Assembly (NCBI GenBank): GCA_038030265.1
Contig: CM075942.1
Span: forward strand, 64,236,926 to 64,300,925
DNA length: 64,000 nt
Source of the DNA: Corythucha ciliata
Taxonomy: Eukaryota > Arthropoda > Insecta > Hemiptera > Tingidae
Reading direction: 5' to 3'
How positions within the stretch are numbered: the first letter of the stretch is position 1; every line of letters starts with the position of its first letter. The notes under the pieces were generated by a model that saw only the letters and a list, made by a program, of their open reading frames with translations, ran no database searches and was not told the DNA's origin. Positions 10,556 through 22,845 of the stretch are shown in pieces. Position numbers and translations under genes: made by a program.

Positions 10556-12120
10556 AACGATAAATTTCGTATGTTGCATCGTGTGTGTTTCTTTTTACTT
10601 ACGTTTTTCAGCTTGTTAATCTTGTTTCCTATCGGAGAGAATAATATTTTAGTTTGTTTCAATGATTTCAATCATATGCCTTCTACCCACCACGGGCTCC
10701 ACGATGGAATTAATTAAAAATTGACCGTGTATTTGCCTTTTCGGAAAGCGTTAGACTCTCATTTACATTTTTGCTCTCCCCCCCCCCCTCGGCCTAAACC
10801 TGTCAATAAGTTGTGACTAAGCTTTTATGAAAATGTGGATGCGTGTCGAGATAAACAGACTAAAGAGGTATACGTGTAACTAGTCTAACATGATTTTCCT
10901 CTACATAAATGGCGTCTCGGGTTAGATCAGTGCCAATAAAATCTTGGAGGATTTCGGAAAAGACACTAAACAAGAGAACCAAAACTCGAACCCCCTCAGC
11001 AGCACAGGCAACAGCTTTAGCAGTCAGGTGGAAATCTTGGGGGGCACTTGGCCCACACAAGTTGGTGTGTTCTTCCGGGATCAATATATAAGAATGTAGT
11101 AATACGAGTTTTCCACCTAAATTTTTCCTTGTAGAAACTTTTTTCAGGAGGAACCGAAAACCGCGACGAAAACAAACGACAATTTTAAGGACTGACTTGG
11201 CAGTATGCCAAGTTACCAGGCTGGGAGTTCCTGACGAAAAACAGGTCATGTCTGTGACGGAAGGGTCAAATGATCTAAACGAAGTTACTAGCGATACCGA
11301 GCCAAGGGAGCCCCAGAGGACCAAGAATTGAAGTGTAGATAATAAAAAGTATCGTTTCAAGGGGTTAAAATTGTCAGTTTTTCGACAAAATCCAGGCTAG
11401 AAGGCTACAACGGCAGTTTCCTTGCGGGAGCGAGGGGCCAGTTTTTGACGGGAAACGTTCAGTATCTGGGGGACATCGTAATTTCCTTTAGAGAAATTTC
11501 CTTCCCGAGTTTTTAGTTAAGATGAATTACAGTTTTGTAGGTATATTTTCACCATCAGTTTTTCAGCATAAATCCAAATGACATCAGTTTCTAGGATGAT
11601 TGAGTGCCGGTTCCCGGATTGAAATTGACGTGTTTCAATTGAGTTCTGAGTTTATCGGGAAAAATGTCCCTTCGAAGGATTGATATTCACTTTTCACGTT
11701 ACATTGATGACCTATTTTTAGACTTTTTTGGAAAAAATGAAAATGACCACCCTACTTAATGGTTCGCCGGGTCCAGGCGTACGGTGTGAAGCGGGAATCG
11801 TAGTACACGAGGAACCTCCGCACCTGCATTGTGGTCCACAAAATGCCCATGGCTAGGAGCTATACAGGAGGAGGTCCAGTTTGGGTGGTACACAAAATTT
11901 TGGGTGAAAGAACACAAAAAATGGAGTAAAAAATTCCTTTTTTGGATAATGGCCCATCATGTTTTGCTTTCGAGTTATTCGTTTCAAGAGTTTTTTCCTA
12001 AAAAGCGTAGTTGTGTCCGAAAATTGGCTGTTTCTCAGCTTGAAATGCACTTTCCTGCAAAAGTGATGGCAGTTTGAAATCTACAGAAAATTAAATGATT
12101 TTTTTAACAGAAACAATCAT
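10556..12120. repeat. Spacer with dispersed-repeat sequence shared with 21840-22230, 41000-41450 and 58200-58340
   Basis: Around 11340-11480 and 11960-12090 the sequence resembles other places in the window: TAGAAGGCTACA recurs near 22150, and GAAATGCACTTTTC followed by AAAAGTGATG near 58290. A 166-residue open frame on the minus strand (10860-11360) has a hydrophobic start but lies across this material and has no recognised family. Confidence 0.5.
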
Positions 12121-12129
12121 TTTATTGCA

Positions 12130-12180
12130 CTTTTGCCGACTAGTTTCGGGGTATGCATTCCATTATCAAGGCAGCTTGGC
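12130..12180 (-). repeat. Hammerhead/retroelement-end-like motif (degenerate)
   Basis: On the minus strand the region reads CTTGATAATGG, a short loop, then CCCCGAAACTAGTCGG. This layout recalls the TGATGA...GAAAC ends found on Penelope-like and related retroelements. The core departs from a true hammerhead, and no reverse transcriptase is nearby. Confidence 0.3.
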
Positions 12181-12689
12181 AGAAACAAATCTTTTCGTCA
12201 CACGTAACAGTGGCGTGCCCATGGGGAGGGTTTTGGGGGTCCTTTAGAGTAATTTAGGCCACCCTATGCCCAAGAAACAACAAAAAGAAAATGAACAAAT
12301 ATACACATATAAAATAGATGAACACAAAGAAGGAAAAGAGCAAACATTCAAACAAACAAAAGAAAAAAAAACTGGATTTGTTTTGCTCAAAAAGTTCGCT
12401 ATTTAGCCCACTAAGTAACTATCCACAGCAACATTGGTACAAAATTAGAACAGATTGGATGTAGGGGGCCATGCACCCACCAAACATTCACGATGATTGC
12501 ACCCGAGGTGCAAGGTGTACTAGGCTCAATTGCCGGGCTGATGAGATCAGGACCGAGTAGTCCTGGTGGCTGGAGGTCTCAGGTCGAAACGGAGACTGGA
12601 CCGCACCTTGGGCAGCAACAATGGTACTTATACCACTGACCTGGCGCGGATTCAGGATTAGTTCATAAGACGGGCCTAAGAAATTGTGA
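12181..12689. other. Spacer, one hAT-like terminal word
   Basis: CAGTGGCGTGCCCATGGGGA at about 12209 resembles the ends of hAT-type MITEs, but no matching second end was found. Nothing else is recognised. Confidence 0.35.
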
Positions 12690-14300
12690 GCTTCGCTGTA
12701 CTAAAAATGTTTTTTGACAGCTATTTACAGCCTAAAAATAGCTGAATTAGTTATTCCCACCATAAAACCCGCTAGGCTGATGATACTCGCCCCCGAAAAA
12801 GGCAAACTGACGATTCACATCTTGAAAATAGCTAAATTGACTATGTGTACCCTAAAAATAGCCAAGCTGAATTCCTGAAAGATCATGATTCCCGCCATGA
12901 AAATGGCAAATTAGTCAATATTCGCGTGCCAAATATGACCAAAATTGACAATTCACGTCCTGGCTTGACGGACTATTTGCAGCCGAAAAATGACTAAAAG
13001 GCTAATCTGACTACTGGTAGAGCCTTAAAAGACGATTCCTGTCCTATGAATTGAAAAAATCGACCATTCGTGCCTTGAGTAAGACTTGACCATTTGCGCC
13101 CCAAAATAGCCAAGCTGTCGATTCCGTCTTTAAAAATGTCCAAACTGATTTAAAGAGCCCTAAACATTGATTAACTGAAAATTTGCGCCCTCATTATGCC
13201 TGAATACAGGTGATTCCTGCTCCAAAAATGGCAAAATCGACCATTCGCGCACCAAAAATATCCAAACGGACTGTTCTCGCTTTGGCCTAGGCTGGTGGAC
13301 GCCCTAAAAATGGCAAAACTGACTCCATATGTGCATTGAAAAAAAAGGAAAACTGACAATTTGAGCCTTGAAAATACTTACAAAGACACGATTCCTGGCA
13401 TGAAAATGGCCTAAATAACCATTCGCATCTAGAAAATGGCTAAATTGGTAACGCTCAAAAAACGGCCAAACAGACAATACCCGTTCTACAAGCGGCATAA
13501 AACTGACCGTTGCGGGGCCCAAAAATGGCTGATTACTGACGATTCGTGCTCTGAAAATATCACTCTGACTATTCACGCTCTGGAAATGGCCACGCAGACA
13601 GTTAACGCCGTAAAAATGGACCAACTGGCTGCTCACGCCATAAATCTGACAAAATGACTCTGTGTATTATATGGGGCATAAATAGTTATTCGCTCTTTTA
13701 AAATGAGGGCTAATACAGATGATTTCTGTCCTGAAAATGGCAAAAGTGACCGTTCGTGCGTCAAAAATGTGCCTTCACGCCTTTGAAATGTCTAAATTGA
13801 CGATTCGTGCCCTAAAAATAGCAACACTTACTGGCTATTCACGCCCTAAAATAAACGGTATAATCGTACTAGCTATTCGCGCTGTAAAAATGGCCAAACT
13901 GATCATTATTACTCCCTACAGAGGTTACAGATGGTATTATGACGATTTACGCCTTCAAAATGACTATCTGCACTAAAAAAGTGGCGAAACATAGCTATTC
14001 GCGCCATTAGACGATATACTGACCACTGTCGTTAGCGCCCCGAGCATGGGCCGCTCTCACCTCACCAGCTAATCGATCCCCCCCCCCTCACATCCCATCC
14101 CAGCGTTGGTTACACGCACTCTTAGGATAATGGATAAACTGGCATACAATTGCTAGACTGGCTAAACACACTCCCAAAAATGGTTAAACAGACCATGCGT
14201 TCCTGGGAAATTACGAAACTTACCATTCGTGCAAATCGTAAAACTGAGCCTTCGAGTCTTTCAGCAATTTCAGTTATTTTGACAAGGAGCAAAAGAGCTG
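12690..14300. repeat. Minisatellite-like array, family B (about 30 bp unit), longest copy
   Basis: More than forty degenerate units carry the words ATTCGCGCC, CTAAAAATGGC and CAAACTGAC. The same family occurs at 44480-45770 in this orientation and at 58690-59560 as the reverse complement. Long open frames here follow from a unit length divisible by three and do not show coding. Confidence 0.85.
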
Positions 14301-14853
14301 TAGACGTACACCAACAAACTCTGGTAACCGACTAAGAGAACAATTATTCGAAAAAATGCGGGTTTCAACCTTACAGCGTAAAACCTTTCAATAACGAACG
14401 GCAGGGGCACGAAACATCCTGAAAATAAAAAAATCAAAAAATTCCTAGCATACCTACAAAATTCAGAACGGACCGTCAGGCGAAATTATCGATCGATCAC
14501 GAATACAAAGGCAAAACTCAATCAACATTTAACATCGAACCATCGGTTCACTTTGGCAACAATGACAATTTTTCCGAAGCAAGCCACCAAAGGTCGATCG
14601 CCCACTTTTCGAGTCAATATGGCGTCGAGACAAGGACGGTGTCTCGCTCTCGTTTGAGTCGTTCCCACAGTCTCGTTTTCACCTCTCGCGTTATTCCCGA
14701 GTATCGATTTAACTCCCCTTTTTTGTTACTGTAGATCGGCTCGAAAATTTATTTCCCCCCGATTCGAATTAGCCGATATTCGCAAACTTTTTCGTTTATT
14801 TTTCTCTTCTCAACTTTAATGAGAAAAACAGGAAGGCGTCAACTACAAAAACG
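14301..14853 (+). promoter_or_regulatory. Presumed promoter and 5' UTR of the ZBED-like gene
   Basis: This repeat-poor stretch precedes the start codon at 14854. It contains CAATATGGCGTCGAGAC at about 14617 and pyrimidine-rich sequence but no clear TATA box. Assignment as promoter is by position only. Confidence 0.4.
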
Positions 14854-17800
14854 ATGGCTTATGATATGGCAAATGACCGAGAAGACGTGAAACAAGTCTA
14901 TTTGCAAAAAGGTAAGGCCTCCCCCTGCTCAAATTTCTCGGTATGAATCGCATTCAATCAAATGTTTGCCGCCTTCGGATACACTCCGATTATAACATTT
15001 CGTGATTGATTTTTCCTCTACCGGATAATTTATCGAACAGAATCGCAGCGATGATGGTTGATGTGTTTTGATTGTTTTTGAATTGATTTTCGATTTCATC
15101 ATTTTCATCCGAATTGAAATTACTCGACGAGCAATTAATAGCAACTTCAACTTGAATTATATTTTTCGTTCGTTGTCGTATGACAAAGCTCAGTTCAAAA
15201 GGACCCTAGCTTTGCTTGAAGTCTTTCCAGATGGTTTTTGTTATTAATTATTATAATAAAATCAGCTCTATGGTCTACGTACAAACGTGAGAGATTACCC
15301 CGTCCGCAATCCCAACCATCAACGCAAGTCCTTACGGTATTTGCTTGCATTTTCAACTTCAAAGGAGATCCGTATTACGTACAACCCGCAGACTGGCCGT
15401 GTACAAAAATAATCTCGTATAGAGGGGGGGGGGGGTGTTTTGTTCTCTCTGATCATGAGATAGCGCATTGACAGGGGGTCTTTACCTGTACTGTCACACG
15501 CAGTGGCGGGGGGGGGGGGGGTCAAGATGTTTTAACTTCGCCGTTCAATGGTCAATATTCGTGGCTAAAAAGTCTGGCAACAAGAGTTATCTGACGGAAA
15601 ATGCAGGTTCTCTAGCTAACGAAAAGATTCAGAAGTATTTAGCTTCGGGGGGGGGGGAACCCCCGCCTAGCACTTCCTTTTCCTACGTGAATCGGGGCAA
15701 AATTACCATTTATGTGATAGATGTTGTCTACAGTGGCAATTGAGCGATTCTTTGGGACCTTAAAATCGGGGTTTGCGATTAAATGAAGACTTTCATGGCT
15801 AAATAATAAAATTAAAGGTGCTAAGCGTCAACCAGTTTGTCTAGTTATAGTTTCTCGGGGAGCAATTTTGAACATCACCTTGGGCATTTTGGCCGATAGC
15901 ACGTTCTTTGGGACCACATTTTACAATTTAACTGCAAACTGTGGTTTAATGTTATTTTTGTGCGTTTTAGTGGAGAGTCGCGAGTTACTAAACTCGTCTA
16001 AATTGCTCGACCGGTGTGAACAAGGCTATAGACTCAACCCAACTTTTAAACGCGAATAATGATATCATGGGATGGAAAACTAGCCCCGAGTTTTACGATC
16101 TGGGTCCTTTTTTAGTGGGGGAGGGGAGTGACTAGCAGACAGATTTTGAGGCTAAATTACCAGTTTCCTGGCTGACGAATGATTAGTCTCAACTGATTTT
16201 CTACGGAATGAGAACGCTGACACCAAAATTGTATTGTTTTTCAGGCCCATCAATCAAAATGGACGATTCTGAAATTATAAACCACCACACCAATGTCCCT
16301 AATCAGCAAATATTGCACTATAAACGGCTCGTCGTACCGGCCAACATGAGGTCAATCTATTGGAAATGCTATGGTTTTCCTGCAAACGACGAAAATGAAA
16401 TATTGACTAAGTCAAAAATTATTTGTCTACTGTGTAAATCTACTATGACCTACAACAGGTAGTTTGACTATTGACCTCTCGAAGACTTGAAGTAACCCAG
16501 AATTTTTCCTCAGAAATACGACCAATTTGAGGATGCATCTTCAGAACAAACACAAAAACGAGCTTATGCAGCTCGAGCTTATGCAACCGGCTCCGAGCAA
16601 TAAGAAAGGCGACCCGGACAAGAGATCTGTAAAGAAATTTCGAAGAACGCCGCCGAGCATGCTCATGCCCAACACGGGCCGTGGACAGAGTCATCAGGGC
16701 GGTCAGTCGCCCAGCATTATGATGCAACCGACATCGTCAAACGGTCAAGTCGTTCAAGTCTTCCCGTTGCATCAGTCGAATGAGAACAGCGAAAGTCAGA
16801 CGCCTCATTTTATCACAGACGACGACATGAACCCTCTTACAGTAATTGCTAAAGAAGCCACGTCTAATTCAGTAATGTTTTACCGTGGGCAACGTTAGTT
16901 CAAACGGTGGAGATTTATGACGTATTTTGTTTTTTGCAGAATTACTCGTTCGTGGACGGCAAGGCGATAGCTGAAGCGATAGCGGAGTTCATAATTTTAG
17001 ACCTTCAAAATCCTGATATTGTCGAAGGAAAAGGTAATTTTTGCCAGTTGAATCATTCAAGTTTCGCGTTTAAACGTCTCTCTTAGGCTTTCAGAGATTA
17101 ATTGGGACCCTGAAATCTCCCTGTGAGATTCCGTCGAAAGCCTTGTTAACCGAAGAGCTTATCCCCAAAATTTACGACGTGGTCAAAGAACAAGTTCTAG
17201 TGGAAGTGACCGCTCTGCAGGGCTCCATAACTCTCAGCATCGAGGATTGGTTGTCCTCGAGTGGTGATCATTATTCGACTGTTTCTATTCATTTTATAAC
17301 GGTAGGAAACAACTATCTCATTCTTTTCTGTTGGTTGCTCATCGTCAATTTGTACAGGCGAGGGATAACGAACTTCAAATGAGAGTTCTTTCGACAATTT
17401 ACTGCTCTGAAGTGGATCCCCTTCACTGGGGAGCTCAGTTTGACAGTATCCTCGATGAATTCCACGTAAAGTCTGACAAAGTGAAAGCCATTATTTTAGC
17501 GTCAGACAGAGAAGATGTGTATGACACTCTAGCCGCTCGAGGATACGTCATAATCCCTTGCTTTAGCCACACGCTTGAGGTAACATCTCAATCGAATTTC
17601 ACATCTTTTGGAAGCACTAATAGTTACTTCAAATTTCTAGGTCTGCGCTAAAAATGTTCTAGAAAGAGAGAACGTACGAGAAGTAATTAAAAAATGCCGA
17701 GCCCTGGTCGCGCACATCTCAAGAAATTCGACTGCAACTGCTGAGTTGCGACTTCAGGACAATCTTCTCCAAGTAGGTTCATTCATCATGTTTTTCCACC

Positions 17801-18858
17801 ACTTTGTTACATTCTTTATGACATTACAGCTGGAAGAAAGTCCCCTGACTCTGGACAATGTGACCGGATGGATCACTACTCTATCCATGATTGAAGCTCT
17901 TCAAGCGAGGAAATCCGTCCTCGCCTCAGTTTTGGACTGTCTCAATTCCACAATATGTCCCACGAGTACTGTGGAATTGGCGGAATCTGAATGGGCCGTC
18001 GTAGACGATGTGATCGCCGTCATGTCGCCTTTTAAAGTCACCGTTGCGACGCTAGTCGAGGAAAAAAGTCCATTGATCTCCATAATGAAACCCATTATAT
18101 CCCAACTATTGAACGTCCACATGCAGAGAAACGCTGAGGATTCAGAACTTCTAGTCTCGTTCAAAACATCACTCGCTGAAATTTTAACTGAAAAGTAATC
18201 ACAAACCACCCATCCCCACCAAATCGCTAAACATCCTGCTGACCATTCATTTTACGTTATTTCAGGTATCGAAACGAGAAAGTGAACGAAATTCTTGAAC
18301 TGTCGTCAGCCCTGGACCCACGGTTCAAAACACTTCCGTTTTTGAACGACGCCGATAAAGCAGAACTCAAAAAACGAGTCCAATCTTTGCTACGAGACCA
18401 AGTCGACTCAACATTGTCAACTGAGAGTTCCAAAGCAAATTTGTCAAAAAAGCGGATATCCGGGAAAGGTAGATTTTTTTTTTTTTTTTCAAATTGTCAT
18501 TTTTCTTTTTCATACGCCACATTTTGACCGTTTTCAAGGAATGGAATTCCTCCTCGGAGAACTAGTCACCGTTAAAACTGAAATGCCGTCAAATCAACGG
18601 TCGGAACTTGAATGGGTTCAGTACGAGTGGGAGAGTCAGGCTGATCTGGAGAAAAGTCCGATCGAATGGTGGAGAGAAATGAACGGGAAATGTTTTCATT
18701 TGACCAATTTAGCTTGGACTTTCCTATGCTCGCCCATCTGTTCTAAGGGTCATCTTCAGCGCACAGTGTCGCCCTCGAGCCAAATCGAGAGCCTTCCTGC
18801 ACAGTTTGCTTTGAAACTGAAATTTTTGCACAGTAATTACGTAGCTTCGTCAGATTAG
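14854..18858 (+). CDS. BED zinc finger / hAT-derived protein (ZBED-like), ten exons
   Basis: Proposed exons: 14854-14911, 16245-16458, 16514-16871, 16940-17033, 17087-17301, 17358-17579, 17641-17772, 17830-18194, 18266-18468, 18539-18858, giving 726 residues with all phases closing. A BED finger lies at residues 56-104 (W59, F64, C80-x2-C83, H99-x4-H104). A hAT transposase-like core follows (DLQNPDIVEGKGFQRLIG; CFSH for the C-x2-H motif; DNVTGWITTL where transposases have TRW), then a C-terminal hAT dimerisation region from about residue 660 (SPIEWWREMN to LKFLHSNY). The first catalytic Asp position reads Glu (LSIEDW). Many introns, an intact frame and no terminal repeats or target duplication suggest a domesticated gene like ZBED1, probably a nuclear DNA-binding regulator. 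An alternative exon 3 donor after the codon ACA near 16842 is also in phase. Confidence 0.88.
14912..16244 (+). other. First intron of the ZBED-like gene, with G-tracts
   Basis: The intron runs from GTAAGG to TTTTTCAG. It contains G homopolymers at about 15423 (12), 15508 (12) and 15647 (9). No other exon was recognised; the split glycine codon across it supports the join. Confidence 0.75.
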
Positions 18859-20600
18859 ACGTTTTTATTTATTGACTTTGTACAAAGACTTTTATTTTAA
18901 TGCAATTGTAAATTAGTTAAGTTTTGTACATTTCATTAATGTGTTTTAGTCTAGTTTTGTACATGCCGCACAATTCTAAGAATTACTACTCGTATCCAAT
19001 CTAGTCATCCAATCGTTTTCACAACGCGGTCCTTCATTTGTTTTGTTTCCCAATACATGCCAGATAAACGGCTTATTTACTGTACGTATCCCTAAAACTC
19101 AGAGACAGGGACCTGGACTTTGAAGCTCCTTCCTCTTGCCTGTTCAACTGGACATGAAAAACCCCTTTAAAATAGGAAACATCTTGCAAAGCAGAAACAC
19201 TGAAGCTTCCTGCACGACCTACAAAATTTAAGTTCCATGAAAGCCGAACACACCATTATCAACTCCGATTAGGAAAAATAAAATCAATTTCGCAGGGTTG
19301 GCCTATTCAAAACCAATTTTACGGAGCTCTTCCGCCCAAAATAAAACATTTCGCGGGTTTCGCCGCATTATAAACCAATTAACGCGCTGCTGACCCATAG
19401 CTCAGACCAACATCAATTCTGGGCTTCAGAAATACCTGTAGTCTTGTGGTTTCCCCACTAAGAACCTAACTAGGCTTCAGAAACCCCGTACGACCGGGGT
19501 AGTGATCACGATGTGCACCCCAACATGCCCAAAATGTGAGAAGGATCCAGCCACCGTTCCCAAAACGGGTTGTTTGTTGGCCTCAGAAACCCATTAATCC
19601 CCCCCCCTCCGCAAACTTTTCAAGCCAAACGCGATAACTTCGTCGCAAAAACCAAAAATTAGAACTAAAGAAGCAACATTTATTGAAAAAGTATAAATAA
19701 ATGTGTTTTTTACCGTTTCTTTGAGAGGCGAATCTTTTCGTCTTTGGTGGTCAAGACTCGGTTAAATTATTGGAAAACATGTCAGTGTTGTAAAGCTACA
19801 AAACGGGTTTTAAATATCAAAATCTACGCATTTTTAGCTGCGATACGATACCACGAGTGGGAGAGTCAGTTTTCAACGTCTCTCAGGCACAGCGAACGTA
19901 CAGAAATTCCCGATTAGGTCGTCAAATTGAGTCATATTTCACCAACCAGCTATTTCTGCGTCAATCTTTAATGTTGTGCTACACAGAAATAATTTCATAA
20001 AAGTAATAGCCGTACTAGCCACTGACAACAGGGGAACATGAAACTAGGAGAGGGCGCGACAGACTCCCACGAGTTGGATCTCCCTAATTTACTGACAAAA
20101 AAAAAGTGTGAGGGCTGAGGCGACGGAAGAGCATGAGTTTCCAAGGTCGAAGTTCGAAGGTATTTCTGGAGTTAAATTTGAAAAAGTAAGACCGCCACAT
20201 TTTGTTACGTTCACGAAAAAAATCAATTCTCGAATTTTGCCCACCAAAAAAACCAATTTCGAAGATTTTTTGCGCCCTAAAAATACATTTTCGCAGATCA
20301 AACTCAACTAAAAGACAAATTTCTCATATTGTAGCATCAAAACCTCAACTTTGCGAATTTGTAAACCGATTTCGCGCATTTTGCCCACAAAAAACATTAT
20401 TGCGCTTTTGGCTCACTCAAAACCAACTGCTGAAATTTAGCTATCTAAAAATCATTAATTCGCGGATTTGTTTCGCGAAATTCAACAACTAATTTTGCGG
20501 ATTTTTCGTACCAAAATAGACTATTCTGCAGGTTTAACTCACTGAAAGCCAAATTTCTCGGATTACACTAAATCTAAAATCACCAGCTAAGTGATAAAAT
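18859..20600. repeat. Spacer and family C repeats (about 30 bp unit)
   Basis: From about 19240, and again 20090-20600, units contain AAAACCAATTTCGCGGATTT-like words and GCCCACTCAAAACC. Related sequence is at 55900-57090 and 63300-63500. No gene was recognised. Confidence 0.6.
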
Positions 20601-20651
20601 TAGCAGTTTTGTGCGAAAATCACAATATCAGTACCTACTATAGTCGAACCA

Positions 20652-21102
20652 AATGGGGAACTTGCATGAATGTCCAATTTGGGAGAAAAGTATACCGGTG
20701 AATTGGCACATGGACAGAAGGATATTAATGGTAGTTGCAGCCCGATTGGTGCATTTGGTGATTTTTAAATACATTTCATAGTTCGTCAAGAGGGGATAGA
20801 TGGTACGAGGGGAAATTACGTTAATCTCTAATTTTGAAACATGTGATTAGGGCACTCCAACATTTTTTGTTTACAAATAACAAGAAGAATTGTCCCCCTG
20901 AAAATGTGTCGTAACCCCCTCTTCCTCACACCATACATTTCATTAAATAGGGTTTGACGTTATCAAATCCCCACTCAAAATTTTTAAAAATTCGCTCTAA
21001 AAAAATCCTTGATTGATTTCAATGTTTAATGTGAGCAATAGCATTGTGGAAGAGCCCTCTTCAATAAACACCAGTGCTTGAAAAATGTGCAAGTTCCCCA
21101 TT
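20652..21102. mobile_element. Non-autonomous TIR DNA transposon, 451 bp
   Basis: Perfect 15-bp terminal inverted repeats, AATGGGGAACTTGCA at 20652-20666 and its reverse complement at 21088-21102. The body is homologous along its length to the two outer parts of the element at 30366-31855. It carries no transposase. A target duplication was not clear. Confidence 0.85.
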
Positions 21103-21619
21103 CTGATAGATTTTTTAAAACAAAATTTCCAGATGTAAATGAACCTAATCATATGTAAAACAAATTTTACATTAGGGGTATTCATGAAAAAAATGTTAAA
21201 CCTTGTATTTGTTATAATATGCTAAATTCCGAACAGATGGGTAAGGCCCAAGGTGACTAAACTTTACTTTACTATAGGTGCCGCAGATTTCCCCCTGTCC
21301 ATCGGACGGGAGGGGTGGAGACTGACGTAACCAGCAGTCCTTTGCTCCCGATTGCTCACACTAGAGCAGCAGAGCAAGTTAATTTTGAAAATGAAGTTTA
21401 TGCTTCTCAAAAATCACAACCCAATAACAATAAATAATGTACTGGGTCCAGCGCAAAGGCGGTTGGGACTGCTCGTGACGTAGGTGAAGGACAGTAATGG
21501 CCGAAGATCTGCGGCACCTATAGAAAGTTTAGTCACCTTGGGTAAGGCCATAGAAACGGAGAAACTGAACACAAAATATAGGGAATAACAGGGTTTACGT
21601 CGATAACATATGTTAAATT
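21103..21619. other. Spacer between repeats
   Basis: A short inverted repeat is visible: AAGGTGACTAAACTTT near 21250 and AAAGTTTAGTCACCTTGG near 21525, with GGTGCCGCAGAT and ATCTGCGGCACC just inside. It encloses about 260 bp and is probably another small foldback element. No gene was seen. Confidence 0.55.
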
Positions 21620-21840
21620 TCAGAGCATGAATACCATCGCCATTCCGTGCTACAATCGCTATATTTTTGTGCTAAACCGCAATTTTGTGCCGAAATCACC
21701 ATTTGTGTGCTTGGCGAAAACATCAGTTATCTGTTAGCAGTTTTGGGGTAAAAACTAGAATTTTGGATTGAAAAACATCAGTTTTGAGAAACATTTGCCA
21801 GTTTTGTGCTGAAACCATCGGTAGAACGACACTTCAGGGT
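21620..21840. repeat. Short-unit repeat array, family D (about 21-25 bp)
   Basis: Units contain CAGTTTTGGGGTAAAAAC-like words. A longer array of the same family is at 32510-33180. Confidence 0.65.
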
Positions 21841-22240
21841 TGGAGTAAAAATCAATTTTTACTTCCATGTTGCCGTAGGAAAGGAAGTTTGGTAATGTAA
21901 AAAAAAAAAAAAGTTATCTGACAGCAGATTCGTGTTCCTGGACCCCGAAAAGTCCTAAATATCGATTTTCAGTATGGCGTCCTTTGGTTTCAGTTGGGAA
22001 ACCAAATGCTGAAGATGGCGAGCAGCCGAAACCGGCCCGTTTTTGACGAACCTCAACGAGGGAAGACAGACAATGTAGGCTCCTACGGCTACAGACTTTA
22101 TGCATGCTTGAAAACATTGTCAGTTTTTGGGCAGAAAGTCCTAAATAGAAGGCTACAGTGATATTTTACAATCGGAAATGTTAGTTTTTGTGAAAATTCA
22201 GTTTCTGGGAACAATTTGACGATTTAAATCGTCTATATCT
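21841..22240. repeat. Dispersed repeat shared with about 40970-41110
   Basis: ACTTCCATGTTGCCGTA, an A-rich tract and ATTCGTGTTCCTGGACCC here match ACTTCCATGTTCCCGTA, an A-rich tract and TAGTATTCCTGGAACCC near 40970-41060. Confidence 0.65.
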
Positions 22241-22499
22241 GTGTAGATCAACTACCAGTTCTCTTGTTGGGGGTCTCTGGTGCATCTGACACCAGTCCCC
22301 CCCCCCCCAGCCACCAGTGGTGGTCAGCTCGAGGAGGCGCCTCACAGGCCTGTCAAGAGGCAAGGGGTACTGGGTCCGTTACCCCTGGGAGGGCCTGGGC
22401 TTCATTGGGGGCCCGGATTTTAGAATTCCAGAAGGTGAGGGGGCAGAACGCTTTACAGCGATTGACGAAGCTCCGCTGTAGTTGGGCCATCTTCGTGGT

Positions 22500-22845
22500 T
22501 ATATAGCTTAACTGTGGCTGGCGCTTTGGTTACAGCGTTTTATGCAATTAACTTTCCCGTTCCTGTTTGAAGCTGAGGAAACCTGTACTGTGGATTGTAG
22601 CTAAAAGTTGTGGTTTTGAGACTCACTGTGGTTAGAGCTTTCAATGGTTTGGTACTTTGGTGTGGTTTGGAGCTTTGTTGTGGTTAAGAGGTTGCCGGCC
22701 TTCTTTGTGCTTGGAGTTTCACTGAAGTTAGTTATTAAGAGCTTTGCTGTGAATGGAGTTTCACTGTGGTTGGACCTTTATGTGGTTTGGAGATTTGCTG
22801 TGATTGTACCTTTTTTGTGATTTAAAATATTTGGCACTATAGCGA
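22500..22845. repeat. Minisatellite, family E (about 22-24 bp, GCTGTGGTTGGA-rich)
   Basis: Units of the type TTTGCTGTGGTTGGAG repeat here and at 52140-52510. Upstream of both arrays lies a shared stretch with GGGTCCGTTA, so the two regions derive from one composite repeat. Confidence 0.75.

Noticed and set aside
10860..11360. 166-residue minus-strand open frame with hydrophobic N-terminus
   Set aside because: It crosses dispersed-repeat sequence, has no recognised family, no splice or polyadenylation context, and similar frames arise by chance in this material.
13304..13976. Open frames on both strands through the family B array
   Set aside because: The unit is about 30 bp, a multiple of three, so stop-free repeats appear in several frames at once; the peptides are repetitive and not conserved.
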